From the NCBI GenBank assembly GCA_030448225.1, contig JAUJNJ010000085.1, positions 1-28,806 of the forward strand: 28,806 nucleotides of DNA, written 5' to 3'. Origin of the DNA: Phycisphaerae bacterium. Lineage in GTDB: Bacteria > Planctomycetota > Phycisphaerae > Tepidisphaerales > Tepidisphaeraceae. The position numbers and the translations under genes are program-made. The stretch's first letter is position 1; each line of letters begins with the position of its first letter. Of this stretch, positions 9,048-18,806 are shown piece after piece. The notes under the pieces were generated by a model. The model had not been told where the DNA came from and made no database searches. It saw only the letters and a list, made by a program, of their open reading frames with translations.

Positions 9048-9384
9048 TGTCGATTCCTCGGCGGGGCCGTTTGCGGAGCTTGAACGTGAGCCGCACGTCG
9101 ATCAGGGCGAGCACGAGGATCGTCGCGAGCAGCAGCAGCACGGTGATCCAGGTCGCGACGAAAGCGTCCGGGTTTTCCTGCGGGTCGAACGTGTTGAACC
9201 CCACGAAGAAGAGGACGGCCAGCAGGATCATCAGCACCCCGCCGATCCTGCGCAGGCCGACGCGCAGGCGGTTGATCCGCTCCTGCTCGATCCCGGCCAG
9301 ACCCTGGGCCGCGCGCGAGTAGAAGAGGTAGAACCAACCGGCGGCACCGGTGAGCAGGGCGAAGACGGTTGCGAGTGGGTGCAT
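9034..9384 (-). CDS. Small membrane protein of unknown function
   Basis: This 116-residue protein has a first hydrophobic segment at residues 3-22 (LATVFALLTGAAGWFYLFYS), a basic amphipathic stretch (ERINRLRVGLRRIG), a second segment at about 48-66, and a third strongly hydrophobic one at about 78-98 (TWITVLLLLATILVLALI), ending in a basic tail RLTFKLRKRPRRG. I do not recognise a named family. Its stop (TAA, 9034-9036) overlaps the DUF192 start, so both are probably made from one message, and the lipoprotein partner suggests a shared envelope role. ATG at 9384 has no clear ribosome site. Confidence 0.75.
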   Translation of the reverse strand: MHPLATVFALLTGAAGWFYLFYSRAAQGLAGIEQERINRLRVGLRRIGGVLMILLAVLFFVGFNTFDPQENPDAFVATWITVLLLLATILVLALIDVRLTFKLRKRPRRGIDIDPR

Positions 9385-9418
9385 GGTGGTTCGGGTGACG
9401 CGGAAGTCGGTGTTTGGA

Positions 9419-9438
9419 CTCGTCGTCGTCGTCGTCGC
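9419..9438. repeat. GTC trinucleotide microsatellite in a spacer
   Basis: About six GTC units in a row lie in the short spacer between the small membrane protein and the acetyltransferase. A second, longer GTC run occurs inside the acetyltransferase gene at 10282-10302. Replication slippage is a simple origin. Confidence 0.8.
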
Positions 9439-9508
9439 GCGTGCCGTGGAGGAGCCACGCGTCGGGCGGACGTTGTTTCGCTCGGCTAAGCCGCAGGCGG
9501 CTATATGT

Positions 9509-10645
9509 TCAAGACCTTGCGATCTGGCCTGCCGCGGTCAACGGGGTGGGCGCGGGTTGAGCGCCCGGTTCCGCCGGCGCGGGTCTCAGGTCGCGCATCA
9601 CGGCGACCTTCTGGCCGACGCGTTGGAGCCCGTGGCGGTGGTAGAGCCGCAGGGCCGGCGTGTTGGCGGCGTCGACCGCGAGCGTCAGGCGCGGGACGTT
9701 GCTCGCCGACGCTGCGGCGAAGGCCTGTCGGACCATGAGGTCCCCGAACTTTCGGCCCCGCGCCTCGGGGACCAGCCCGAGGTACACCAGTTCCATCGCC
9801 TCGCCCCGCGCCAGCCGCGACAGCAGGAGCGCACCGATCGGCCGGCCGCTCACCCCCACGGGCACGTCGCTCGCGCCGACGCCGCCGCCGGGCGCGTCCT
9901 CGCACAGGAGGAACCACAGGCCCGGCTCGAACTCGCCGCTGGACTTGTGGCCGGCGAGGATGTCCTCCATGTCGCGCAGGCCGTTGAGGGCGGGGCAGTC
10001 GAGGCTGTCGCGGTAGGTCCGGGCGATCGTCTGCCCGAACAGGTCGTGCGTTTCCGGCGCGTATCCGACCCAAGACATGCCGCCGGGCAACGGCGGGGCC
10101 GCGTGCGGCCGGCGGACCGGCGTTTGAAGGTAGATCAACTCCGCCATCGGGCGGAAGTCGATGGCGGCGAGCATGGCGCCGGCGGGGGCGTCGGTCGGGT
10201 CGAGCAGGCACTGCGCCAACCGCACGCCGCGGGCGGCGTAGTAAGCGCACGCCGCCGCCACGAGCCGGCGCGGCTCGTCGCCGTCGTCGTCGTCGTCGTT
10301 GTCGGCGGCCCGGTGGGGGTAGTGGCTCTGCTGGAGCAGGAGCATCGTTCGGCCCGGGCTGATGATCGGGAGCAGCGCCCACGCGACCGCGCCCGCCCGC
10401 GTCGCGATCCACAGGTCGGCCAAGGCGACGCGGCGCTGTACCGCGAACTGCAGGAAGTCCAGGACCTGCCCGTTCTCCGCGAGGCGGCCGTGCGAGCCGA
10501 GGATCAGCCGCAGCGCGTCGTGGACCTCGTCCTGCCGCACGGGCCGGCAAACGAGTTCCCCCGCGTGCGCCTTTGTGGCAGCGCTGGTGTTGGCGCCGGC
10601 ATGGGGGGCGTCGGCTCGCCTGAGGAAATTTGACAGGGGCCCCAT
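9509..10645 (-). CDS. Two-part GNAT N-acetyltransferase
   Basis: The ATG at 10645 is preferred; a TTG at 10681 in the same frame would add 12 residues. The C-terminal half is a clear GNAT domain with MELVYLGLVPEARGRKFGDL (beta4 and the acetyl-CoA loop R-G-R-K-F-G) and NTPALRLYHRHGLQRVGQKV. The N-terminal half (LVCRPVRQDEVHDAL, LADLWIATRAGAVAWALLPI, YYAARGVRLAQCLLD) looks like a second, degenerate GNAT fold, giving the tandem layout known from mycothiol synthase-like proteins. Between them is an unusual acidic insert DNDDDDDGDE encoded by a GTC repeat. The substrate cannot be told from sequence. It reads leftward toward the membrane-protein gene, 125 bases apart, and is divergent from the exported protein at 10811. 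Confidence 0.85.
   Translation of the reverse strand: MGPLSNFLRRADAPHAGANTSAATKAHAGELVCRPVRQDEVHDALRLILGSHGRLAENGQVLDFLQFAVQRRVALADLWIATRAGAVAWALLPIISPGRTMLLLQQSHYPHRAADNDDDDDGDEPRRLVAAACAYYAARGVRLAQCLLDPTDAPAGAMLAAIDFRPMAELIYLQTPVRRPHAAPPLPGGMSWVGYAPETHDLFGQTIARTYRDSLDCPALNGLRDMEDILAGHKSSGEFEPGLWFLLCEDAPGGGVGASDVPVGVSGRPIGALLLSRLARGEAMELVYLGLVPEARGRKFGDLMVRQAFAAASASNVPRLTLAVDAANTPALRLYHRHGLQRVGQKVAVMRDLRPAPAEPGAQPAPTPLTAAGQIARS
10282..10302. repeat. GTC trinucleotide repeat encoding a poly-Asp run
   Basis: Six GTC units on the + strand (GAC on the coding strand) encode DNDDDDDGDE within the acetyltransferase, in the linker between its two halves. Such runs vary in length by slippage. Confidence 0.85.
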
Positions 10646-10810
10646 CGCTCTTAAGATTAGCGTGTCCTTGAAGAAGGGCAAATCGGGATTGTCCGGACGC
10701 CCCCGTCATTCGTCTCGCGTCGCCGGCTCCTGCAGTTACAGACCGTGCGACCGGTCGATGATCGTCGATCGATGCCCGATCCCGCTCCCACCGCCGCGGA
10801 GGTTTCACCG

Positions 10811-11497
10811 ATGCTTCGCACCCTCGCCTTGTCGCTCGTGGCCGCCCTCACGTTCTCCCTCGGATCGACCGCCGTGGCGGCCCCGCGGGCCGGCGACTTC
10901 CCCGAGCCCAGCCCCTACCCGATCACCTGGGAATTGAAGTTCGAACACGGCCGTCCGAAGCGGATCGTCGTGACCGTCCCCGGCCGGGCGCCGCAGGCGT
11001 ACTGGTACATGACCTACCGCGTGACGAACGAGACCGGGCAGGAGCAACTGTTCCTCCCGGAGTTCGAAATGCTCACGAGCGACGGCAAGGTCATCCGCAG
11101 CGACAAGAGCATCCACGGCCGCGTCTTCCAGCAGATCAAGGAGGCCGAGGGCAGCCGGCTACTCGAGCGGCCGTCGGCGGTGATGGGCAAGCTTCGCGCG
11201 GGCGAGGATCAGGCCCGGGACAGCGTCGCCATCTGGAAGGAGCCGATGCTGGAGATGGGCGAGTTCTCCATCTTCGTGACCGGCCTGAGCGGCGAGTCGG
11301 TGACGTACAAGACCGTCGACGGCGAACTCGTGAAGATTGACCCGCGCAACGCCGCCGAGGAGATGAAGGGCGTCGCGAAGGAGCAGTTCGTGACCCTGAG
11401 CAAGACGCTGAAGATCGATCACGTCGTCTACGGCGACGAGCGACACGCCGACCGCGCCGAGGTGACGCCCAAGGGCGAGCGCTGGGTGATGCGCTGA
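10811..11497 (+). CDS. Exported protein of unknown function
   Basis: The ATG at 10811 is chosen because GGAGG sits eight bases upstream and it opens a classical signal peptide: basic LRT, hydrophobic LALSLVAALTFSLGS, then AVAAPRAG with an AxA cleavage site near residue 24. The mature part of about 204 residues contains YPITWELKFEHGRPKRIVV, an AYWYMTYRVTNETGQEQ strand and FLPEFEMLTSDGKVI, suggesting a beta-sandwich fold, then EMGEFSIFVTGLSGES. I do not recognise the family. It is followed by a strong terminator (11578-11610), so it is probably a single-gene unit. It is divergent from the acetyltransferase; the 165-base shared spacer holds both promoters. Confidence 0.82.
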   Translation: MLRTLALSLVAALTFSLGSTAVAAPRAGDFPEPSPYPITWELKFEHGRPKRIVVTVPGRAPQAYWYMTYRVTNETGQEQLFLPEFEMLTSDGKVIRSDKSIHGRVFQQIKEAEGSRLLERPSAVMGKLRAGEDQARDSVAIWKEPMLEMGEFSIFVTGLSGESVTYKTVDGELVKIDPRNAAEEMKGVAKEQFVTLSKTLKIDHVVYGDERHADRAEVTPKGERWVMR

Positions 11498-11577
11498 CGC
11501 GCCGCCCCGACCGGGCACGCCTCGACCGTTCGGCTGGACGCGCACCTTGCGTTCCGCCCCAAATCAAGGTAACTTTC

Positions 11578-11610
11578 CCCGCCCCGCCCGAACACGGCGG
11601 GGCGGGTTTT
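11578..11610 (+). terminator. Strong intrinsic terminator upstream of rpmA
   Basis: A perfect 11-bp GC stem (CCCGCCCCGCC at 11578-11588, GGCGGGGCGGG at 11596-11606) closes a 7-base loop and is followed at once by TTTTCGTTTT. It ends the exported-protein transcript and isolates rpmA from upstream transcription. Confidence 0.9.
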
Positions 11611-11701
11611 CGTTTTACAAGTTGAAGTTACGGCCGACGCGTCGCTGCCCGCGACCGGTGGAGCCGGAATTCGAAGTTTGAAGTTCCAGCGAAGGTGAAT
11701 C

Positions 11702-11974
11702 ATGGCACATAAGAAGGGGCAAGGCTCCACCAAAAACGGCCGCGACAGCAACGCGCAGTACCGCGGCATCAAGGCTTACGGCGGCCAGGCGGTGACGGCC
11801 GGGTCGATCATCGTCCGCCAGTGCGGCACGAAGTTCCACGCGGGCTTCAACGTCGGGCAGGGCACCGATTACACGCTGTTCGCCCTGCAGGACGGCTTCG
11901 TCGAGTTCCAGGGCCGCAAGGTCCACGTCCGCGACGAGAAGACCCAGCCCGCCGCCGCCACCGCCACGGCCTAG
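11702..11974 (+). CDS. rpmA: Large-subunit ribosomal protein bL27
   Basis: This 90-residue protein begins [16 protein letters not shown], the conserved N-terminal arm that reaches the peptidyl-transferase centre, without the cleaved extension seen in Firmicutes. [21 protein letters not shown] and [13 protein letters not shown] complete the family pattern; the C-terminal tail is Ala/Thr-rich. The ribosome site is GAAGGTGA before ATG 11702. The usual upstream partner rplU (L21) is absent: the preceding gene is the unrelated exported protein and a terminator separates them. obgE, the other usual neighbour, is present but one gene further on. Confidence 0.98.
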   Translation: MAHKKGQGSTKNGRDSNAQYRGIKAYGGQAVTAGSIIVRQCGTKFHAGFNVGQGTDYTLFALQDGFVEFQGRKVHVRDEKTQPAAATATA

Positions 11975-12008
11975 CCGCCCGGCGCGCGACGGCAGAGTTC
12001 ACTCGAAC

Positions 12009-12053
12009 AAGCCAGCAGGGCGGACACGAGTCGTGTCGGCCCTGCTGGCTTTT
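12009..12053 (+). terminator. Long hairpin terminator after rpmA
   Basis: AAGCCAGCAGGGC (12009-12021) pairs perfectly with GCCCTGCTGGCTT (12039-12051) on either side of an inner stem GACACG/CGTGTC with an AGT loop; T residues follow (TTTTCTGG). The stem is 13 plus 6 bp. It separates rpmA from the SUKH-like gene that starts at 12085. Confidence 0.88.
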
Positions 12054-12084
12054 CTGGTATCCGCAGCGATCGGCGGGACACGCC

Positions 12085-13801
<1,717 letters not shown>

Positions 13802-13854
13802 ACGACTTGGGCCCGCGGTGGCGGAGTCCGCGCCTCAACTCGTGGACCGGGAAT

Positions 13855-14115
13855 TCACTCGTACACGTCGCGGCGGTGCGCGATAGATAGCACCAGAACG
13901 GTTTGCGCAGCCTCGTCGATGCGGTAGATAACGCGCCAGTCCCCGACGCGGTAACGCGTGTACCCCTGAAGTTCCCCAGAAAGACGTTTGATGTTGTTGT
14001 GTCGCCGCGGCTCGCGTTCTAGTTGCGCGAAGCAGCGGGCCAGACGCTTGGCCAGTGGCTGGTCCGCCGCGCGGAAGAACGCCTCTGCTTCGGGCGACAA
14101 CAGGACTTCAAACAT
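13855..14115 (-). CDS. RelE/ParE-superfamily toxin
   Basis: An 86-residue basic protein with the RelE-like pattern: LSPEAEAFFRAAD near the start, LEREPRRHNNIKRLSGEL in the middle, and YRVGDWRVIYRID with a terminal IAHRRDVYE. The pattern matches mRNA-cleaving RelE-type toxins; the conserved Arg residues in RYRVGDWRVIY and HRRDVY are present. It overlaps the upstream antitoxin gene by 8 bases and is convergent with obgE (53-base gap). Confidence 0.88.
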   Translation of the reverse strand: MFEVLLSPEAEAFFRAADQPLAKRLARCFAQLEREPRRHNNIKRLSGELQGYTRYRVGDWRVIYRIDEAAQTVLVLSIAHRRDVYE

Positions 14116-14299
14116 CGGAACGCACTTTCCGCCACGCCACGCCCTTCTTCTTGGCCATCTCCTTCTCGGCCGTGGCGACCCGTTCTACGAGTGTCGGGCG
14201 CGCCAAGAACTGAACGTAGTCGGCGACCGATGCCAGCCGCTCCGGCGGCAGTTGGTCGAGCGCCTTCTTGATCTCACGACGAAGTTCGGCCGTGCTCAT
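14108..14299 (-). CDS. Antitoxin of the RelE-type pair
   Basis: A 63-residue protein with an N-terminal helical block (TAELRREIKKALDQLPPERL, ASVADYVQFLARP) and a basic disordered tail (EMAKKKGVAWRKVRSDV), the layout expected of a small type II antitoxin that wraps its toxin. I do not assign it to a named antitoxin family. It is first in the pair, with the toxin start inside its last codons, which is the usual order. Confidence 0.78.
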   Translation of the reverse strand: MSTAELRREIKKALDQLPPERLASVADYVQFLARPTLVERVATAEKEMAKKKGVAWRKVRSDV

Positions 14300-14404
14300 G
14301 GCAGGATCTTAGCCGCAACGCTCCGGAGCATGTAAGGGTCCGCTTCACGCCGGGTGCCGGGATCATTCACGGGCGCTGTCTGAGGATGTGCGGTGCTCTG
14401 GGCT

Positions 14405-15003
14405 ATGCATACTCCGGATATGGCGCGCTGCGGTCCTCGTTTGAAGATCGCGTTGAAGGAATGGGCTACCGTCTGCGCGCGCTGGAGAGCGGCCGACAGA
14501 TGCTCGTTGCTCCGCAAGGGGGCATCGCGGAGGTGGCGGGGGCTTTGAACTCGAAACCCGAACTTCCTGCTGTTCCCGACCTACCTCCACCAGAACCTCG
14601 CCATGCTGAAGCCGGACGCCCACGGCGACTTCCGGCAGGAGGACGCCGAGCGCAGGTGCGGTTGAGCGGGGCGGGCGTCGTGACCGACATCCTGCGGGTC
14701 GCGTCCCGGCCGCAAATGGACGCGGCTGGACGACGAGCACGTCTGGACGACGCCGCTGATCGACATGCGTTTCAACTACCGCCCGCACAACCTGCTCTAC
14801 CTCCTGCTCGTGCGGGCGTACCGCCTACCCAGCGCCGGTGACGGTCGACAACACGCCGGAGTACGCCGGGTGCAAGAGTTGGGTGCCGCTGGATCGGTCG
14901 GTGGAAACATTCCAGCGCGCAGGCGGTGCTCGACGACGAGGCGTGCGCCGCGCTGCGGCAGCGCATCCTCGACCGCCTCGCGTCCGCAACGCCAACGGCA
15001 TAG
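14405..15003 (+). pseudogene. DUF1802 family protein, multiple frameshifts
   Basis: From ATG 14405 the frame reads ALKEWATVC and then changes repeatedly. The recoverable segments are ALESGRQML, LLRKGGIAEV, FLLFPTYLHQNLAMLKPDAH, GDFRQEDAERR, DDEHVWTTPLIDMRFNYRPH, NLLYLLLVRAYRLP, APVTVDNTPEYAGCKSWVPL and a last segment ending at TAG 15001-15003. These match the order of motifs in DUF1802, whose function is unknown. At least six indels are needed (for example an extra G at about 14503 and missing bases near 14484 and 14555). A few deletions and insertions alternate, so this does not behave like a single frameshift event. Conserved residues are preserved on both sides of each shift. Confidence 0.62.
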
Positions 15004-15263
15004 GGCGGCTATCACCCTGAGGGACGCCATCGGACACGCAGGCCGAACGTACCTCGGCCGCGCGCTAGAGCCGCATCGCGCCGGATCGCGACACGCGTAT
15101 GTCGCCCGCGCTGGCAACGCCGATTCGCACCGCGCGTCGCTGAGCCGCTCGCGGCGCCGCAGTCAGATTCCTTTCGGTCGCCGCCCGAAAAACCTGGTGG
15201 CGGGAACCCCGATTTCGTCGTTCACCGTCCCGCCGTCCTCTGACGAACCGCAAAGGCACCTCG

Positions 15264-16600
15264 ATGAACCCACCTTTACCCCTCCTTCGAAACCTCGCGT
15301 TGGCAACGATCGTCGTGACCTGTTTTGCCGCGTTCGCCGTGCCGACCCGCCGCCCGCGCGCTGTCCGCCAAGAGCGCGCGCCCCGCCGGGTGGTCGCCGC
15401 CGAACATCGTGATGATCGTGTCGGACGACCAGGGGTGGGGCGACTTCGGGTTCATGAGTCACCCGACGATTCGCACGCCGAACCTCGACCGCCTCGCGTC
15501 GCAGAGCGCGGTCTTCCCCAACGGCTACGTCCCCACCTCGCTCTGCCGGGCGAGCCTCGCGACGATGCTCACCGGCCGGTACGCGCACCAGCACGAGATC
15601 TGCTGCAACGACCCGCCGGCCGGCGTGGACCGCTTCGTCGATGGTGCTGTCGGCAGCACGGTGCCGGGGCTCATCGCCGAGATGGGGTACGCGAGCCTGC
15701 AGACCGGCAAGTGGTGGGAGGGCACTACACCAACGGCGGCTTCACCGACGGCATGACCGAGAACCGCAAGAAGGGGGCGGCCACGGCGACCTCGGTCTTG
15801 CGATCGGGCGGCAGACGATGAAGCCGGTCTTCGACTTCGTCGACGGTTGCAAGGAACACGGCCGGCCGTTCTTCGTCTGGTACGCGCCGATGATGCCCCA
15901 CACGCCGCACAACCCGCCGGCGGAGATCCTGAAGAAGTACCAGCGCCGGCCGCGACGAGCGACTCGCGAAGTACTACGCGATGTGCGAGTGGTTCGACCA
16001 GACGTGCGGCCAACTGCTCGACCACCTCGACGCGACGGGCCTCGCGCGCAGAACACGCTCGTCGTGTTCGTCGTCGACAACGGGTGGATCCAGGAGACCG
16101 CCGCCCGCAGGAACCCCGCCCGCGGCCACTTCGCCGCGCAGCAAGCTGTCGCCTACGACGGCGGCCTGCGGACGCCGATCATGCTCCGCTGGCCCGGCCG
16201 CACGAAACGTGGCGTCTACAAGGACCTCGTCTCGACGATCGACCTCGCCCCGACGATGCTCGCCGCCTGCGGCCTGGCGCGAGAACGCCGACCTGCCCGG
16301 CCTCAGCCTGCTCGACGTCGCTGCCGGCAACGGCAAGCTGCATCGCGACGCGGTCTTCGGCGAGATCTTCGAGCACACCGCCGTCGCCGTCGGCGAACCC
16401 GCCCCCTGAGCCTCACCCACCGCTGGGTGCGCGAGGGGAGTGGAAGCTGATCCGCTTCGACCGGACGGGGAAGCCGCCCGAACTCTATCACGTGGCCGAG
16501 GACGCGAGGAGCGGGACCTCGCGAAGGGTAACCCGATCGCGTCGCCCACCTCTCGCAGCGCATCGATCAATGGTGGGACGCGCGGGACGTCGGCGACTGA
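15264..16600 (+). pseudogene. Sulfatase family hydrolase with signal peptide, many frameshifts
   Basis: ATG 15264 opens a signal-peptide-like sequence (PPLPLLRNLALATIVVTCFA). The mature enzyme resumes in another frame: NIVMIVSDDQGWGDFGF (two metal-binding Asp residues), TIRTPNLDRLA, then SLCRASLATMLTGRYAHQHE. The Cys at 15544-15546 sits where sulfatases carry the formylglycine precursor, here in the CRAS-type version rather than CxPSR. Later segments include GRPFFVWYAPMMPHTPHNPP, AMCEWFDQTCGQLLDHL, NTLVVFVVDNGW, YDGGLRTPIMLRWPG, TIDLAPTMLAACGL, HRWVREGEWKLIRFD and RIDQWWDARDVGD before TGA 16598-16600. About nine single-base indels, mostly lost G or C in runs, are required for a full-length protein of about 445 residues. 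Likely substrate is a sulfated glycan, by analogy with planctomycete sulfatases; not testable here. Confidence 0.85.
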
Positions 16601-16930
16601 CGCCCGCGCGACCACGACGGAACGCCTGACTCTCAACCTGAATTGGACGACGTGCCTACCGCACACGCGGCGCGCCAAAAGTCCGGTCGGACGCGCGGCC
16701 CGCTTCAACCCGTTGCGCGGCGTCACGTGGAAGTCAGTCGCGGCGGCTATCGCCGTGCATCGGTTTCCGCCGCCCGCGATCGTCAGGCGATGCCTCGGCA
16801 GCCATGTGCGAACTTCCGCCGGTCGAAACAATAAAGCGGCCGGCCGAGCGTCATCATCCGGAAGCCGGTCGATCCGATGCGCTCGTTCATCAGCGACACC
16901 GGCGGGCGGCGGCAAGTGCCGGAGATGGAC
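16601..16930. other. No gene recognised between sulfatase and hydrolase
   Basis: 330 bases. I see no open frame with convincing protein motifs, no clear hairpin with a T-run, and no repeat. The following gene's ribosome site (GGAG at about 16921) lies at its right edge. Given the frameshift density of this block a small damaged gene cannot be excluded. Confidence 0.5.
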
Positions 16931-17955
16931 ATGACCAGACCAATCGTGCTCGTGTTGGTTTCCGTTCTGATGACGGTGCCCACGTTCGCCGCGGACCGGC
17001 CGGCCGAAGCGAACGAAGGGCCGCTGGCGGTGGACACCGTCGACAGCTTCACCTTGACCGACGCCGCGGAAGAAGGAACTCGTCTGCAAGGCTCACGTCC
17101 CGACGACGGGCGGGCCGTACCCAGTGATCTTGTTCTCCCACGGGTTCGGCGGGAACAAGGACGCCTTCGGCCCGATCGCCAAACACTGGGCGAGCCACGG
17201 GTATGTCGTGATCCACCCCAGCCACAATGACGGCGTCAATCGTGACGGCCCCGGTCGCGGCGGCGCGCCGGCACGCGACGGAGCGGCACGGCGACGGCGG
17301 CCCTTCCCGGCGGGCGGCGGGGGCCGCCTGCTCGGCGGCCTGAACGATCCGCAGAAGATCGGCGGGCGGGTCGCGGACGTGATCCAGATTCTCGATTCGC
17401 TCGCCGAACTTCCGAAAGCCGTGCCGGCGTTGGCGGGGAAGATGGACGTGGCGAAGGTGGGCGTCGGCGGGCACTCGTTCGGGGCGTACACCGCCATGCT
17501 GCTCGGCGGGGTCATGGCGGATCTCGGCGGCGTGAAGAACAAGAGCTTCTTCGACAAACGCGTCGCCTGCATCCTCCCGATCTCCGCCCAGGGGACCGGC
17601 CAGCAGGGCCTGACGGAGCAAAGTTGGGAGAAACTTCACCTGCCGATGATGACGATCACCGGCACCCTCGACCGCGGCGCGCGGCCAGGATGTGGAGTGG
17701 AAGAAGGAGCCGTTCAGTACAGCCCGCCGGGCGACAAGTACCTCGTCGTGATCGACGGCGCGCACGTCTCGTTCGGCGGCAACCTCGGCACTGCTCCGCC
17801 GCGGGGCGGCCGTCACCGACAGTCGTGAAGCTCGTGACGACGTGCTTCTGGGACGCTTACCTCAAGAGCTCCCCGCCGGCGAAAAACGCCTAGCCGGGTG
17901 GCGGGGACGCTTCTCCGAGGAAGCCGCCGGGAAGTTCACCTTCGAACAGAAATGA
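16931..17955 (+). pseudogene. Exported alpha/beta hydrolase (dienelactone/PAF-acetylhydrolase-like), frameshifted
   Basis: ATG 16931 has GGAG six bases upstream and begins a signal peptide (IVLVLVSVLMTVPTFAADRP). Family motifs are ELVCKAHVPTTGGPYPVILF, SHGFGGNKDAFGPIAKHWAS (oxyanion region), GYVVIHPSHND, the nucleophile elbow GVGGHSFGAYTAML, LPMMTITGTLD and the catalytic-His region VVIDGAHVSFGGN. The Ser-His pair is therefore present; the acid is probably the Asp of TGTLD. Shifts are needed near 17070, near 17690 (a pair that cancels) and near 17800. The frame in use stops at 17893, but one further indel joins a natural-looking tail (GKFTFEQK) ending at 17955. The substrate is unknown; proteins of this layout are often annotated as acetylhydrolase or chlorophyllase-like in planctomycetes. 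Confidence 0.75.
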
Positions 17956-18173
17956 GCACGTGGCCGCGCGTACGTACCCATCACTCCGCGGCAGCAGCCA
18001 CGGATCTTGGGCGGACGTCAAGCAGTGACGGCGCTGTTGATGTCCTGCCGGACACGCGAAACCGCACGGGAGGTAAAGGGACGTTGCACATCGCCCCGCG
18101 CGATGATGCTTCCATCACGCCCGCGGCGTGGGTTGGCTCGTCAAGGCCGGCGGCGACCTTCCGTGCGGAGCGG

Positions 18174-18644
18174 CTACCGCTTGTCGTATTCCTTCAGGAA
18201 CCCCTCGAACATGCGCAGGTGTCCTCCTCGTCGGCGAGGATCGTCGTGACCATGTCGGCGGTCACGGGGTCGACGCCCTCGCAGGCGGCGATGATCTTCT
18301 GGTAGTGGTCGATCGCGCCCTGCTCGGCCTCGATCACGCCCCGGATGACGGCGGCGACGTCGGTCGTGTCGGCGATCGGCTGGAGCGACTGCTGCACCGC
18401 CTTGAAGTCGAAGCTCCCCGGCACGCGGCCGTAGAGTTCCTTGATCCGCCGGCCGAACTGCTGGGCGTGGGCGAGTTCCTCGGTGATGTCCGCGGCGAGC
18501 GACTTCTTGATCTCCTCGGCGCGCACGCCGTCGGGGTTGATCGAGTTGGCGACAGCTCTGCACGGTCTCGAGTTCCATCCAGTACGCCTGGGTCAGCAGG
18601 CCGACGATTTCCTGTCGCTTGGCTTCGTCTCGGATGATGGGCAT
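18174..18644 (-). pseudogene. Ferritin-like domain protein, two frameshifts
   Basis: ATG 18644 is preceded by GGAG. The protein is about 156 residues and follows a four-helix ferritin-like pattern: helix A with AYWMELETVQ, then SLAADITEELAHAQQFGRRI, then GVIEAEQGAIDHYQKIIAAC, and ILADEEDHLRMFEGFLKEYD. The iron ligands of the E...ExxH type can be placed in LETVQ, EELAH, EAEQGAIDH and DEEDH. One missing base near 18550 and one missing C near 18215 (GACACCTG in place of GACCACCTG) break the frame; restoring both gives a continuous protein. The group is close to bacterioferritin or Dps-like proteins used in iron storage or oxidative defence. It is divergent from the M55 gene, with a 162-base shared spacer. 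Confidence 0.85.
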
Positions 18645-18750
18645 CGGAAGCTCCGTGGTTCGTTGTTGGGTTGGGGCGTCTCGCGTACGGGGCAAGGGTC
18701 TAGGATCGGCGGCGGTCCGTTTGACAACCGACCGGCGCGGCCGCATTTTG

Positions 18751-18789
18751 CAACCACCACTAGCAACTGACAACCAGCAACCAGCAACT
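18751..18789. repeat. AGCAAC/CAACCAGCAA degenerate short tandem repeat
   Basis: The divergent spacer between the ferritin-like and M55 genes contains CAACCACCAC, TAGCAACTGA, CAACCAGCAACCAGCAACTC, a small direct-repeat cluster of AGCAAC units, AT-richer than its surroundings. Function unknown. Confidence 0.6.
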
Positions 18790-18806
18790 CTCACATCGGT
18801 ACACCT

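Noticed and set aside
10741..10790. GATC/CGATCG-rich palindromic stretch upstream of the exported protein as an operator.
   Set aside because: Too short and degenerate to distinguish from GC-rich background.
9501..10808. A 435-residue minus-strand open frame overlapping the acetyltransferase.
   Set aside because: It is the neighbouring frame of the acetyltransferase, Arg/Pro-rich, with no motif; the acetyltransferase frame has clear GNAT motifs.
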